A stretch of 64,000 bases of DNA from Chalara sp. BL73 (Eukaryota > Ascomycota > Leotiomycetes > Helotiales): the NCBI GenBank assembly GCA_918026815.1, contig CAKJVC010000086.1, positions 62,001-126,000 on the forward strand, written 5' to 3'. Shown here one piece after another: positions 44,885 through 55,587 of this stretch (within the stretch, counting starts at the first letter, position 1; each line of letters starts with the position of its first letter). The translations under genes and the position numbers were made by a program. The notes beneath the pieces were generated by a model. That model searched no databases. It saw nothing but the letters and a program-made list of their open reading frames with translations, and had not been told where the DNA came from.

Positions 44885-45285
44885 ATTGCTGGTATTTTCT
44901 TTACATGATACATTTCTCTAGGTCCAAAATCTAACCTTAATCTTTGCTGGGATTGTGACGGCTGTGATGGCGTTCTATCTGCAGCAGGCGAGGGCAGGGG
45001 GATCAGTGTAGCAGTCGACTGGACTTTGCTCGTATCCGTCATCAAGGTTGCCCTCTCCGCCGGGTATTATTGCCAGTGCGGATACTGGGCCGAAGCAGCC
45101 CTGAACCCACAACCTACCTAATAGGTACGTATACAGTCCATGGGCTTGGCTAGCCGGCGGGCGAGTATTACTAGGGAAAAGGTGTGACTGGCTTGCATTT
45201 TTGAAAGTAAGGCGAACGGATATGAATTGGTAGACAAGTGGCCGGGTAGAGGATGTGACTGGCTTGCATTTTTGGAAAGTAAGGC
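44885..45285. other. 3' flank with a pair of direct repeats
   Basis: No gene. Two 33-35 bp copies containing gtgactggcttgcattttt lie at 45181-45213 and 45251-45285, 70 bp apart, directly before the LTR fragment. Confidence 0.6.
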
Positions 45286-45386
45286 TGTAACAAATAGAGG
45301 GCAACAGGAGGGATTGCAATATAACAGGTAAGACACGTGACTGCAATAGAATAGGAACAGTGATGTATTGATATCAAAAGTATGCT
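45286..45386. mobile_element. family A LTR fragment
   Basis: The 101 bp begin tgtaacaaatagagggcaac and match the ends of the solo LTR at 4972 and the palindrome at 54681. The match ends at gtatgct, just before the LINE-tailed element. Confidence 0.8.
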
Positions 45387-45389
45387 GGG

Positions 45390-46735
45390 ACCATTTACAA
45401 CCATACTTTTAGATCCTCATAGGAACATGGCAGCAGCAACGTCGTCAAACCGTTTCACGCCTCTATCGATAATTACCTCAGACCTAGAAAGCAGAAGCCT
45501 TCCAACATCGCCCCCATCGCCCCGAAATACGTCTCCAACGCGCTCAGACGCGTCTCTATCACGAAGTACATCACCGTCACCATCTAACGTCGCTCAACCA
45601 TACCGATCCAACGCAACACGCCGAGCCACATATGCCGAGATATGGAGCCATACAAATCTCCCTCCGATACAGTTAGCGTCTTGCGGATTCCGCTACTTTG
45701 TGGAGTTCCATGAAGATGCCTGCATTTGTCACGTCTGCGATATGTACGTTACCATGCAAGAGCTGGACACCGAAAAAGAACACAGCAACAATGACATCCT
45801 CCGCCTTCATGCCCAAGATTGCATCCTAGCAGATACACTATTCGACTTGATGAACAATCCTACGGATATTTATACAATGACTGACCGTTCTCGTTCGCGA
45901 TCATCTATCTCGTCACCGCTACCGTTGTCTCCTGTCAAATCGACTCGAGAATGCATATCGTCAATAGGAGCCGCTGCCAATTCTCCCGTTCCCTCACCTT
46001 CTTCCTCCAGTGACGTACCTATGGAAGCATCGCCATCTACCCCTCATTTGCCCTCCACTTACCCGCTTTCACCAGCGCGACCCTCATACGCAGCTGTGGC
46101 TGCCCGACCTCCGTCAACCTTACGTACTCCAACCCCGAAAGACCAGCGTCCTCCGTTCCCGAAACCACTATCATCAAGCAGTCCGCAACCTACAAACGTA
46201 GCTATAAGTTCGGTGCGAGCGACACCTCCACACCAATCCTCGCCTTCATCCTCTCCTGTCCTATCAATCCATGACCTCGAACGTCGTTTTCGTAACAGAC
46301 TGAGCCCGATTCAAGACCGATACAACCAGCAGTGCCGACGAAAGCCTCCCAGCGTTACTCTCGCACGACTCTTGCACGCTGTTGCGGACCTTCTTGGATC
46401 TTGCGACGCAAACGATGCCCTCAACACTTGTCACTCTTTCGCTCTCAACTAACCCCACTACGCACCCTCGTGCCATGACAGCAGGTCTCGCTTCAGCGGC
46501 CGACGATAGGAAACTGAACACTTGGAGAATCGCCTTTAAGTGCACTTGCTAACAAACACCCACGAGATCTCGCTGAAATTAGAAGAAGATATCTGTCTGG
46601 GAGAAAACCGTGAAACGTTATAGTATGGGCTTGTACGAGACTATTAGCTGAATTGAAAGAAGTGAAATATGTAATTACAGATTAGTGCCCTTTAAGGCTT
46701 AGCCGGGCGTAGACTTCATTCATTCATTGCTGAAG
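45390..46735 (+). mobile_element. non-autonomous LINE-tailed element carrying one ORF
   Basis: A single plus-strand ORF (45427-46452) is followed by about 235 bp of 3' sequence ending ggcttagccgggcgtagact and then cattcattcattg. The first part is the conserved LINE 3' terminus seen in LINE 2 and at 30043-30082. No reverse transcriptase is present, so it would depend on a Tad-like LINE for mobility. The 5' boundary next to the LTR fragment is approximate. Confidence 0.6.
45427..46452 (+). CDS. BIR-like zinc-binding protein of a LINE-tailed element
   Basis: A 341-residue protein. Residues about 60-135 contain RRATYAEIW, LASCGFRYF, CICHVC and, about 25 residues later, LRLHAQDC. This order (R.T[FY]..W, AGF.Y, CxxC, then H and C) is that of a baculovirus-IAP-repeat zinc fold, although the final H-C spacing (three residues) is shorter than in classical BIRs. 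The remainder is Ser/Pro-rich with SYAAVAARPP, a motif also frequent in LINE gag proteins. Cellular BIR proteins act in cell death and mitosis; here the context suggests a gag-like role. The BIR assignment is an inference from motif order only. Confidence 0.55.
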   Translation: MAAATSSNRFTPLSIITSDLESRSLPTSPPSPRNTSPTRSDASLSRSTSPSPSNVAQPYRSNATRRATYAEIWSHTNLPPIQLASCGFRYFVEFHEDACICHVCDMYVTMQELDTEKEHSNNDILRLHAQDCILADTLFDLMNNPTDIYTMTDRSRSRSSISSPLPLSPVKSTRECISSIGAAANSPVPSPSSSSDVPMEASPSTPHLPSTYPLSPARPSYAAVAARPPSTLRTPTPKDQRPPFPKPLSSSSPQPTNVAISSVRATPPHQSSPSSSPVLSIHDLERRFRNRLSPIQDRYNQQCRRKPPSVTLARLLHAVADLLGSCDANDALNTCHSFALN

Positions 46736-47078
46736 GTTATAGAACCTAAACTACAGGAGAGAATCCCTCTACTTAGAGAGGTGTGATACCCACATGTCAA
46801 CACACTGATGCCTACAGGTGCCTACTGGTGCCTACAGGTGCCTACAATAGACTTTAGGTATGGTCCTTAGACCTAACCTGCTCAACAGCATCCTTATCTT
46901 GACGTCGCGAGAACACACATCGTAAGAGTTAATGGAGAAATGACCTTTGGCTTTAAAATGCAAGGTTCGTCCAGTTACCCTATAGTTCTCCATTTTAATT
47001 AAGAGCCCTCAGTAAAATCATATGCTGAACCGTGGAATTTAGGTTTTCAGAAATCCCCAAAAACGTATAAAGTGGTAA
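46736..47078. other. spacer with a 10-bp tandem repeat
   Basis: Four copies of gtgcctacag-type units lie at 46808-46847. Nothing else is identified. Confidence 0.6.
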
Positions 47079-47313
47079 TGTCACGGCCCTGGCCCTATCT
47101 CGCTTAGAGCCCCTTAGGGCTCGGCCCTGACACCACAAGGCTTCGCTTACACTAGCCCCTGGCCAGTCTCCTGTGTATAAAGCACTGCTTTCCTTCCCTT
47201 CTTCTATCTGTAGCCTTTTCGCTTCGTTATAACAATTGATAGTCGTTCATACCTTTGAGTCCTTCTCCCTGAGATCCACGGGTCAAGATCCCTGTTCGCC
47301 TTAAGTTGTTACA
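47079..47313. mobile_element. solo LTR, family B
   Basis: Begins TGTCACGGCCCTGG and ends GTTGTTACA. It matches 53818-54021 and 58810-59013 in inverted orientation. It carries a TATA-like gtataaagcactgc in its middle. No clear target duplication; its end lies 5 bp from the start of the next MITE. Confidence 0.75.
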
Positions 47314-47317
47314 TATA

Positions 47318-48653
47318 CAGTACTAGTCCAAAAGTCTTCGCGTTTTCGCGATTTTACACCACAACTCGCCCTTTTTGCAGCCAATTTACTCAATAATATT
47401 ATACTACAATTAAATTTAATATTAACAACCAATAATATTTTTTAATAATTCAACTTTAGTTTACTAATAAACTTTATTTGATTATTTTAGGCTTACAAAG
47501 TTCTAGAGTGTTTAATTTACTAAAGCCGAAATTTACACGAATTTTGGTGTTGTTGGAACGCATGTAACTAGTCACGTGAAGAGTTGTGGGTCCCTTTCGG
47601 GACCTACAACCTCTTCGCGACACGTAGCTTAGAACACGGGAGGGCGATGGCTCAACACCTGTATGTGGTGCCCTCTACGAACCTCCAGCAATTCTGTATA
47701 CTTGCGCACTGTACAGAATTGTCTGCAGAGCTGAGATTGAGTCGGTGGTAGAGCTGTGTGCTGTTTTGCGTGGGTTTTGGAGGATTTGACCCTTTTTGAG
47801 GGGTTGGAAAAATTTTTCACACACGATACACATCACGGAATAGAGGACCTCACTATCACAACGACAATTACAAAACCCTTTTTCGAATGCTCGATTGCTT
47901 GCGACTATTCGACTACTCGAAAAAGCCCTCTAGAGTCGAGACACGAAAGATGTCACTTGGGTTATACAGACTGTTGCGGAGAGCCACGGAGTCTAGGAGG
48001 GCAGCGCAAAGAGGATGGCGCCTGGAACAAAGACCGTGTTTCTGAGGTTTTCCCTGCGGGGTTTTCCCTTAGTTTGTGCTTAGCACAGCGAATGCACACG
48101 CTCTCGAACTTACTTATGCTTAGCAGTTAGGGAACAACGCTAGCATCGATCTTCTTGGACGTACTCTGGCAAAGTACAAAGGTCCATACCTGTAACTAGA
48201 ACCTCAATCTAGGGGCATTAGGCCCTTAGCGCCCTATCTTCAATTTTGGAGGCCAAGTAGTTTGACTTAGGACATTCTACGCCAAGGCGTTAAATAGGAA
48301 TCATCATCATCATCATCATCGTAGCTTAGAACACAACGGAATCGACACACATCTTACACCTGACGCCAACGAGCATACTAAGTGAAATCACTAGTCTGCC
48401 CGGCGACCCGTGAGATGCAGTCGACCGACAGGTGTAAATTAGCTAAATTTCGCGACTCTTTAACTTTTTCGCTTTGTATTACTATAGCAATAAAGATTAA
48501 ATCACAATAAGAAATATTTTTTTTTTAGTTAACTTAAATATAAACAAGTTTTATATATAAAATTTCACTGTCTTGTGGCTAATTCGTTAATGCTGTAATA
48601 CGTGACTTTTGGTGTAAAATCACAAAACCGCGAAGACTTCTGGTGGGTGACTG
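47318..48653. mobile_element. Tc1/mariner-like MITE, split by a nested LTR
   Basis: Ends cagtactagtccaaaagtct and the complement of the right end cagtcacccaccagaagtct share agtcttcgcg and gattttacacca, giving inverted repeats of about 45 bp. TA lies outside both ends (47316-47317 and 48654-48655). Without the 880-bp insert the element is about 450 bp, AT-rich and non-coding. Confidence 0.75.
47551..48430. mobile_element. LTR-like insertion, family C, 5-bp target duplication ggtgt
   Basis: Begins TGTTGGAAC and ends CCGACA, with ggtgt on both sides (47546-47550 and 48431-48435). Near its start, gaagagttgtgggtccc pairs with ggacctacaacctcttc to form a strong hairpin (47578-47618). The motif cgtagcttagaacac occurs twice (about 47623 and 48321), and an (ATC)n run is at 48300-48321. 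It contains no retrotransposon domain; a 124-residue open frame at 47756-48130 has no recognisable similarity. Confidence 0.75.
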
Positions 48654-48655
48654 TA

Positions 48656-49452
48656 CTTCCTACCGCCAACAACTCGCTAGTATTATCAGCGTCTAGCTTC
48701 AAAACCACAACTCCAAAGAATACAGTTCACAATCTTCTCCTCTTTCTTCGCTAACTTCTCTGGCTTTTTATCGCAAGCGAAAGGTGTCGTAATGGATGCC
48801 TGCAAGACGAGCCAGATTGCTTAGCTTGAGGTTGTACAGAAGTTGTCATAGATTATGGATATAACTGCGAATCACAGATTTTGAAGACGAAAATTGAGCT
48901 GCAGAGACCGTAACTCCATCAATAGTATCGTGTTCACTGTCGCTCTTTAGGAATTCCGAAGCCAGTGGGCAATCCTGGCGACATTTTGAGTCTGCTGCTA
49001 TTGATTGGTGGCGACACCGTTCAAAAGGGCCATCGCTCAGCTTTGGTTTTCGTGGGAGAACAATCAAAAAGAGAGGCAATGTATAGATAAAAAGAAATGC
49101 TCGATTCGACCCCACCTTTAAATTTTTGACGTTTGTAACAAGAAATATCTAATACCGTCTTCCACTTGAATGACATCGGAGAGTCAATTGAAAATATTAG
49201 GAGTTAACCATACGTTTCGCAATGGTCAGTCTCCAATCAATCGTAAAACGAGAACTCAGAAATGGACTGGGCCAAAAATTGCTTCTATCTAGCCGACGCC
49301 GCACCATCTGCTTAACAATGGATTTGCAAGTAAAACAAACAATACTGGCATCCATCCAGAAACGGACGCCTCCAAAAGTGGATGCCTGAAGATATTCTAT
49401 CAAGGTAAGGTAAAACCAAAAGTGGCTTACTGATCAATTTTTGGATGCTTAC
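48656..49452. other. non-coding spacer
   Basis: No gene is supported. About 45 bp at 49203-49247 (cgtttcgcaatggtcagtct) are shared with the small element at 30685-30920. Confidence 0.4.
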
Positions 49453-49812
49453 GAAGTACAGCGGTTAATAGTGGTCACTCGACTAGCAAAGGTTTTCCCT
49501 TGGAGCAGCCCCACCAGACTTGTTTAGGCTCTTCAGTAAGAAGCTTTGTCTTAATAGGTATGTACGCTTGGCCCAAGATCTATTACTTTTTAAGGATAGG
49601 TCGTTTACAAAGGTACAGCGGTCAATAGTTGTCACAGCGCTAGTAAGGCTGTCTTTTCAGTTAAAACTGCCTACCCTAAAGTAGTGATAGATCTTTAGCC
49701 AAGCGTACCCATTAAGACAAAGCAGAGCCTAAACAAGTCTAGCGGGACTGTCGTAAGGAAAAAATATTGCTAGTCGAGTGACAACTCTTAACCGCTGTAC
49801 CTTCGTAAAGTG
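49453..49812. mobile_element. palindromic MITE with nested relative
   Basis: The outer ends (tacgaagtacagcggttaat and the complement of its right copy, ending accttcgta) are inverted. Inside, ctagacttgtttaggctct and tttgtcttaat also pair across the element. A second copy of the end, aaggtacagcggtcaatagt, lies at 49610-49630, so one element seems nested in another. Related short element at 50293-50376. Confidence 0.65.
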
Positions 49813-50292
49813 AAAAGGCAACCTTACCGGCGTTGCGATAATTATTGACCTGTACCTCCATACATCAGATTACGATCCCACACACGCAGATTGATGCTAT
49901 ATATCGTCGTTGCAGATTGTCAAGATGCAGTAGCTAATAATGCAGATATGTTACTTTGAAACCGCTTACCTGGTGTGCGTCGATGAATGCGATGAGAAAA
50001 TTAAACGTATTGGTCACACTGGCTAGAAGATGTTGGACAGCAGAACTGACTGCTTGTTGGAAGGGTGAACCGGGCGATCAGAGGTCTGTGAGTCTTTCTC
50101 CATATGCGCCGCCCAATTCTAGAAGTTCGATATCCATTATTTGATCCAACCATAGACGTCGACTATGAGTCATTTCTCAACTTTCCCCCGCTTTGCCCGG
50201 ATAGAAGCTAGTTCTGGCCTAGCCTACAAGACCTTATGTTCTACCATCACCGAATCATGAGTCATTTTTGTATCCCTGCCATTAACGAAACT
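49813..50292. other. spacer without a supported gene
   Basis: Short open frames lack motifs. Confidence 0.4.
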
Positions 50293-50376
50293 CTACGAAG
50301 GTACAGCGGTCAAGTGCCGATTGCCAGAACTTCCCCCTACTCGTAATATTACAAAATTAACCCCTGTACCTTCGTA
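50293..50376. mobile_element. short MITE of the same TIR family
   Basis: An 84-bp element with ends tacgaaggtacagcggtcaa and ttaacccctgtaccttcgta. Confidence 0.65.
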
Positions 50377-52029
50377 AAAGAGTCTCCCGGACTGCTGTAG
50401 AGAGAAACCCAATCTTCGTACTGCAAACGTTGGTCGAGGCAAGGCGGTGCTTGGGTAGAAGCCCTACAAAGCGAAGCCGTTTATGGATGATGTGTCTTGA
50501 ATTGCTTCAGTGATTCGATTCGAAGGCGAAGAGATCTCTATGCTTAGATTGAATCAGCACCACCTCGATGCTCGAAGGCCAAGCTTTGCACAACCATATG
50601 TTCGACCCCAGCCACGAGTAAAAACTGAACTCAAATTAGGTATGATTTCTCCCTATGAGTCACAGCTGCAAAAGGAGGCTGGCTCCGGGGAATGTGAAAA
50701 TTGTGTAGGTATCAAGCACCATCCCGAGAAGTTTCACGTATGCACCTTCTCGTCGCCTCGAAAGAGCGGAACGATATGCTGCCTAGCAAGACTAGTTGTA
50801 AAAAGTTAAATATACTCTAGAAATTGAGATTATTTCGACTCTTATCGGCTGCTGTAAGCATTTATCGCTGCAACAAAGTGCTAGAGTTTGGCAAGTCGGG
50901 AAGAAGAATAAGGAGGGGATAAGTGAGGGAGACTGCAGCCGAAGCGTGTTCAGGGCTCAGCCTTGGCTCGCTCGACGCTCGGTCACGTGACTGATTAAAG
51001 CAGCCCGGCTCCCGTCCACATCTGGAAGTGGAATTTGGCGACGTAACTTTTGGAGAATGTATAATCTATATATACGTACGCCAAAAGTTGCGTTAAAATA
51101 TTTTATTGCAAAATTTAACTTGTACTACAACTTTTTGGCGTAAGTATATATATATTATACATACTCGGAATAGTAGGTTCCGAAGATCGCATTTTGGATT
51201 TTAGAAAAAAATAAAAGAGGAATACTCGTAAAGTAAGCACAGCAGCAAGTAATAACTCAGCGTGCTAAGCTAAAAATAAATGAATATATATATAACTTTC
51301 AAAAAGAAAATATGCACAATAGAAGTAATAACCAAGTAAATAAACGTTGGCATTTGTTAATTTAGATTTTATATTAGGGTTAAGCTTAAACAACGACCCA
51401 AAAAATAATTTCTGTTTTTAAATAACTCATAAACGGTTATAAATATTGACAAAAATACATATTGACAAAAATACATATTGACAAAAATACATATTGACAA
51501 AAATACATATTGACATTAACGACCCTAAATATAAGTAAAACTTTAAATTTAGGCAGTAAATAATAGTCACAATTTTTAGGGGTTAATTTTAATTATAAAA
51601 AAACACAACAAAAAGGTTAAACCCCCCCCCCCCAAAAAGATAGTAATAACTAATTTTAAATGTTAAATTATATAGTAAGAAGGACAAGATAGCGTAAATG
51701 TAGCTAATAAGCTTTTAAACGCTAACTGTATATATTAGATCAAACCTTAATAAAAGGATATGAAGTTAGGGTTAAAAACAGTTAAGATTTTCACAGTGTG
51801 ACAAAAAAACTAATCAAAGCTGTGATTAATCATGATTAATTAGACCTGATTAATCATTATTAATGATTATTTAGTGCTTTGATTAGCTTTAATTAATGAA
51901 TTTGATTAATCATGATTAATCAAAGCTTATATAAGCAAATAAAATTTTAAATAACTAAAAATTTAAAAAGACTTTTTTAATATTAATATTAATATCTAAA
52001 AATTGATTAAGTTGATTATAAACTAGACA
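50377..52029. other. AT-rich non-coding region
   Basis: Increasingly AT-rich with no gene. It holds a small inverted pair tacgccaaaagttg / caactttttggcgta around 51071-51140, a 16-bp tandem repeat (51444-51507), a run of ten C at about 51621, and palindromic ttgattaatcatgattaatc copies around 51820-51925. A 99-residue frame at 50510-50809 is weak. Confidence 0.5.
51444..51507. repeat. 16-bp tandem repeat, four perfect copies
   Basis: Unit attgacaaaaatacat, plus a partial fifth copy. Confidence 0.95.
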
Positions 52030-52437
52030 ATAAAAATATTCTCTTCTTTAAACTCTTGCTCTTCGATTTCTTTTTTAATATCTTCTTCGTCTTGTATAAT
52101 ACCCCAATTTTTAAGACATATACTTTTCTCAAAAGTTTCTTTATTAAGTCGATTTCTTAATTTATTAATAATTAGCGCGCCGTTTGAGAAAAATCGTTCC
52201 GAAGGCGCACTAGTAGCGGGAATTTGTAAATACTTTCTAACTATTAAAGATAAAACCGGAAATTTATCTTTATTAATAGACCAGTATTGTAAAGGTTTAA
52301 TCTATTATTAAATTAATAAATTAAATTAAAATCTTTAACCTTTAAGTTTTAACTTACGTTTTTAGTAACTCTTTTTTCTTGAAAATATAAAGTTAATTCA
52401 TTTGAAGCTTCTTCGCTATTATTGTTATGTAAATATA

Positions 52438-52640
52438 TGTAAGGTGCTGGAGTAGGGTGGCACAAGTCAGCTGCAATTGATACGAAGACTAATCTCTACC
52501 TTCTCTACTACGTCCCGAGTCCCTTACTTATACCCTCCGAACCCCTGGCGACTCCCTACGTGCCCATACATGCCAAGCCTTAGTGTCTTTACCGAGCCCC
52601 TCTCAGTGCCCCTTAGCACGTGACATCCTGGCGCCTGACA
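52438..52640. mobile_element. solo LTR, family D, target duplication atata
   Basis: A GC-richer 203-bp block starting TGTAAGGTGCTGG and ending GCGCCTGACA inside AT-rich DNA, flanked by atata at 52433-52437 and 52641-52645. Confidence 0.88.
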
Positions 52641-52917
52641 ATATATATTTGATTCGTCGTCGTCGGAATTAGAATTGTATAAATCTAAAGCTTCTGTTTC
52701 TTAAATTATAAGATTGTTTTTTAAATAATCTTTTTTATATCTATAAGAGTTACTTTAAATCAATTTTTTTCAATTTTGGTTTTAACTTACGTATTAAAGT
52801 CTAATTCTAATCGAGTTTCGATGTCGCTTATTTGACCGGTAGTTAAACCTATATTACTTAACCCTTCTTTTTTAATTCTAGGGTCTAATATTAAAGCTAA
52901 ATAAATAGCTTTATTAT

Positions 52918-53091
52918 TGTTGGAACATCGATATCGCCTGACTACGTGGCCAAAGCGTATCTTGAAACACGCATATATATCTTACCTAGCTAGTACAGAC
53001 TAACAACAAGCAATCAATGAAAAATACAGTACAGTCGTTATATCTTTCCTTTCACTTAATGATATCACTATGATCCCCTGTAAAGCCAACA
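52918..53091. mobile_element. solo LTR, family C-like, target duplication attat
   Basis: 174 bp starting TGTTGGAACATCG and ending AAGCCAACA, flanked by attat at 52913-52917 and 53092-53096. It shares only its first bases with 47551-48430. Confidence 0.88.
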
Positions 53092-53817
53092 ATTATCGTC
53101 GTAAATATTTCCTTTTTTAGGATAATACTTTAATAATTTTGCTATTCCGCGATTTATAGCATCTTTCAAAACTGAATTCTATTTTTATAATTAGCATTTT
53201 TTTTATATGGGTTTTTTAGTTTTTTAAATTTAAAGCAAATTCTTACATTATTAAATTCAATTCTTAACTTTTCAAGCTTATTATATATAATATATAATTC
53301 CGGAATAATATAATAAGCTGTAGGGTAATGTTCGGCTTGCAATTTAGTAGTAGTTTTAACAAATACATTTAATATTTGTAAACACTTTTCTAAATAATTC
53401 ATTTCGGAATCTGATAATAAAATAGCTTTATTTTAAAAGCATTTGATTCAGAAATCGATATAACTGATTTAATAGGCTTATATAAATATATAAAATTTTT
53501 AAGCATATTAGCAGTTGACAACCAGCGAGTTGATTGATCTATATTAATTAGTTAATAAAATTAAATAAAAAAACAATTTGTTTTACAAAATATATTTACC
53601 TAATTGCGGAAAATTGTAATTTTCGATTTTTTGAGCTTTAATTTGATCTTTAAATAAACGTCGATTTTCTTGACTATATTTTAAACCGATTATTATTTTT
53701 CGAACTTTTTTCCAAACAGATAGTTCTATTTTTTATTAGTTATTTATTTCTAATATAAAATAAAATAAAACTTACTAGAAATATTGTAACAATCGGTATG
53801 CCCAAGGCACGGCACGG

Positions 53818-54021
53818 TGTAACAACTCAAGTCGAACAGGGATCTCGATCCATAGATCTCAGGGAGAAGGACTCAAAGGTGTGAACAACTATCAATTGTT
53901 ATAACGAAGAGAACAAGCTACAGATAGAAGAAGGAAAGGAGAGCAGCGCTTTATATACAGGAGACTGGCCAGGGGCCAGTCTAAGCGAGGCTCTAAGCGA
54001 GCTAGGGCCAGGGCCGTGACA
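53818..54021. mobile_element. solo LTR, family B, no target duplication seen
   Basis: 204 bp from TGTAACAACTC to GCCGTGACA, nearly identical to 58810-59013. The flanks (cacgg, agtag) differ, so it may be a rearranged copy. Confidence 0.85.
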
Positions 54022-54680
54022 AGTAGTTAGTTGAAGTAAGTAAAGTAAAGCAAGTAATCGATTGATTTATTGATTGAAAAAAAAAAAAAGAAAGCAAAAG
54101 GACTATAGGAAATCAAGACTTATATAGACTAAATTCCAGCGCGCAGGGATTCTGGTGATTTCGAATCACTAAAATTAGCGTGTTTTTTCCATCAAAACAA
54201 TGACATTTTGAACTCTTCGGGAAACATAAAGATATACTGTAAATCGCTTTATATTAAAATATTTCGCGTATTAGAAAGAGGCCTTTTAAATAGTATAACT
54301 CCGGTGTAATTTAGTTAAGTTTTAGTAATATAGAATTTAAGTGAATTGGGTTATTAAAATTATATAGACTAAATACTTCAAAATAGCTTCAAAAATACAA
54401 AATCAAAACTATTGATAATAATATTACTTACCCTATACTAAATTAAGATTATATAGGCTTAATTGAAAAAGCACATTCTAAAGAGTCTATATATATAAGA
54501 GTCTTATAATTTAGTTAAGAATCGAAAGCGTAGTTAGGTTTTGAATATTTGAAGCAAAATGTCACGGCCCTGGCTTTTTCTCGCTTGGAGCTTGGCCCCT
54601 GATACTACAGAGCTCGGTGGAGCTTGGCTCCGAACACTGCAAATCTCGACTTTTTGGAGCTTGACTACAGACACTACAGG
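54022..54680. other. AT-rich spacer ending in a truncated family B LTR
   Basis: No gene. From 54560 the sequence begins TGTCACGGCCCTGGC like a family B LTR but soon diverges, and it runs straight into the palindrome at 54681. Confidence 0.5.
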
Positions 54681-55587
54681 TGTAACAAATAGAGGGCAGC
54701 AGGAAGGATTGCAATATAACAGGGATGCACACGTGACTGCGATGTGATAGAAACAGTGATGTATTGATATCAAAAGTATGCTTGTCAGTCTAGCAAGAAA
54801 ACTCAAGCTTGCCTTTCTTCAGAAAGCTCTAGCTGTTCCTTATATCTTCTAACTGTGCTGAAGCTGTATGCCTGTGGCTGCTGTAGCTGTATGCCTGTAG
54901 TTGTTGTAGCTGTCAGCCTGTGGCTGCTGTAGTTGTATGCCTATGGCTGCTGTAGCTGTCAGCCTGCGGTTGCTGTGGCTGTATGCCTATAGTTGTTGTA
55001 GCTGTCAGCCTGTAGCTGTATGCTTGTAGCCGGCCACAAGCTCACAGCTACAAACAACCACAGGCTCACAGCTACAAACAACCACAGGCTCACAGCTACA
55101 AACAGCCACAGGCATACAGCTACAGCAACCACAGGCTGACAGCTACAACAACTACAGGCATACAGCTACAGCAACCACAGGCATACAGCTACAGTAGCTA
55201 CAGGCTGACAGCTACAACAACTACGGGCATACAGCTACAGCAACTACAAGCATACAGCTACAGCAGCTACAACAACTACGGGCATACAGCTACAGCAACT
55301 ACAGGCATACAGCTACAGCAGCCACAGGCATACAGCTACAGCAGCTACAGGCACATAGCTACAGCAGCTACAGGCATACAGCTACAGCAGCCACAGGCAT
55401 ACAGCTTCAGCACAGTTAGAAGATATAAGGAACAGCTAGAGCTTTCTGAAGAAAGGCAAGCTTGAGTTTTCTTGCTAGACTGACAAGCATACTTTTGATA
55501 TCAATACATCACTGTTTCTATCACATCGCAGTCACGTGTGCATCCCTGTTATATTGCAATCCTTCCTGCTGCTCTCCATTTGTTACA
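54681..55587. repeat. 0.9-kb near-perfect palindrome of LTR-like arms
   Basis: The left arm from tgtaacaaatagagggcagc and the right arm read backwards from tgttaca at 55587 match almost base for base for at least 190 bp, then continue into inverted arrays of the gctgtatgcctgtggctgct unit. The turning point is near 55035. The right arm is longer because its unit array is expanded. The outer 100 bp are the family A LTR end. No target duplication (acagg, tacac). Confidence 0.9.

Larger units (their letters stand above)
52030..53740 (-). pseudogene. hAT transposase relic
   Basis: Minus-strand fragments in order: WLSTANMLKNF (near 53520), LEKCLQILNVFVKTTTKLQAEHYPTAYYIIP (53402-53166), and the C-terminal dimerisation domain FPVLSLIVRKYLQIPATSAPSERFFS...LRNRLNKETFEKSICLKNW (about 52290-52060). 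These are diagnostic of hAT transposases. Stops, AT-bias and two solo LTR insertions (52438-52640, 52918-53091) show it is long dead. Confidence 0.8.

Noticed and set aside
50510..50809. 99-residue ORF with CENC and a later HVC
   Set aside because: No homologous pattern recognised, and it lies in MITE-rich non-coding DNA.
55036..55410. Regularly repeated units resembling a CRISPR array
   Set aside because: The units are contiguous and degenerate with no unique spacers, and are inverted copies of the left arm; eukaryotic context.
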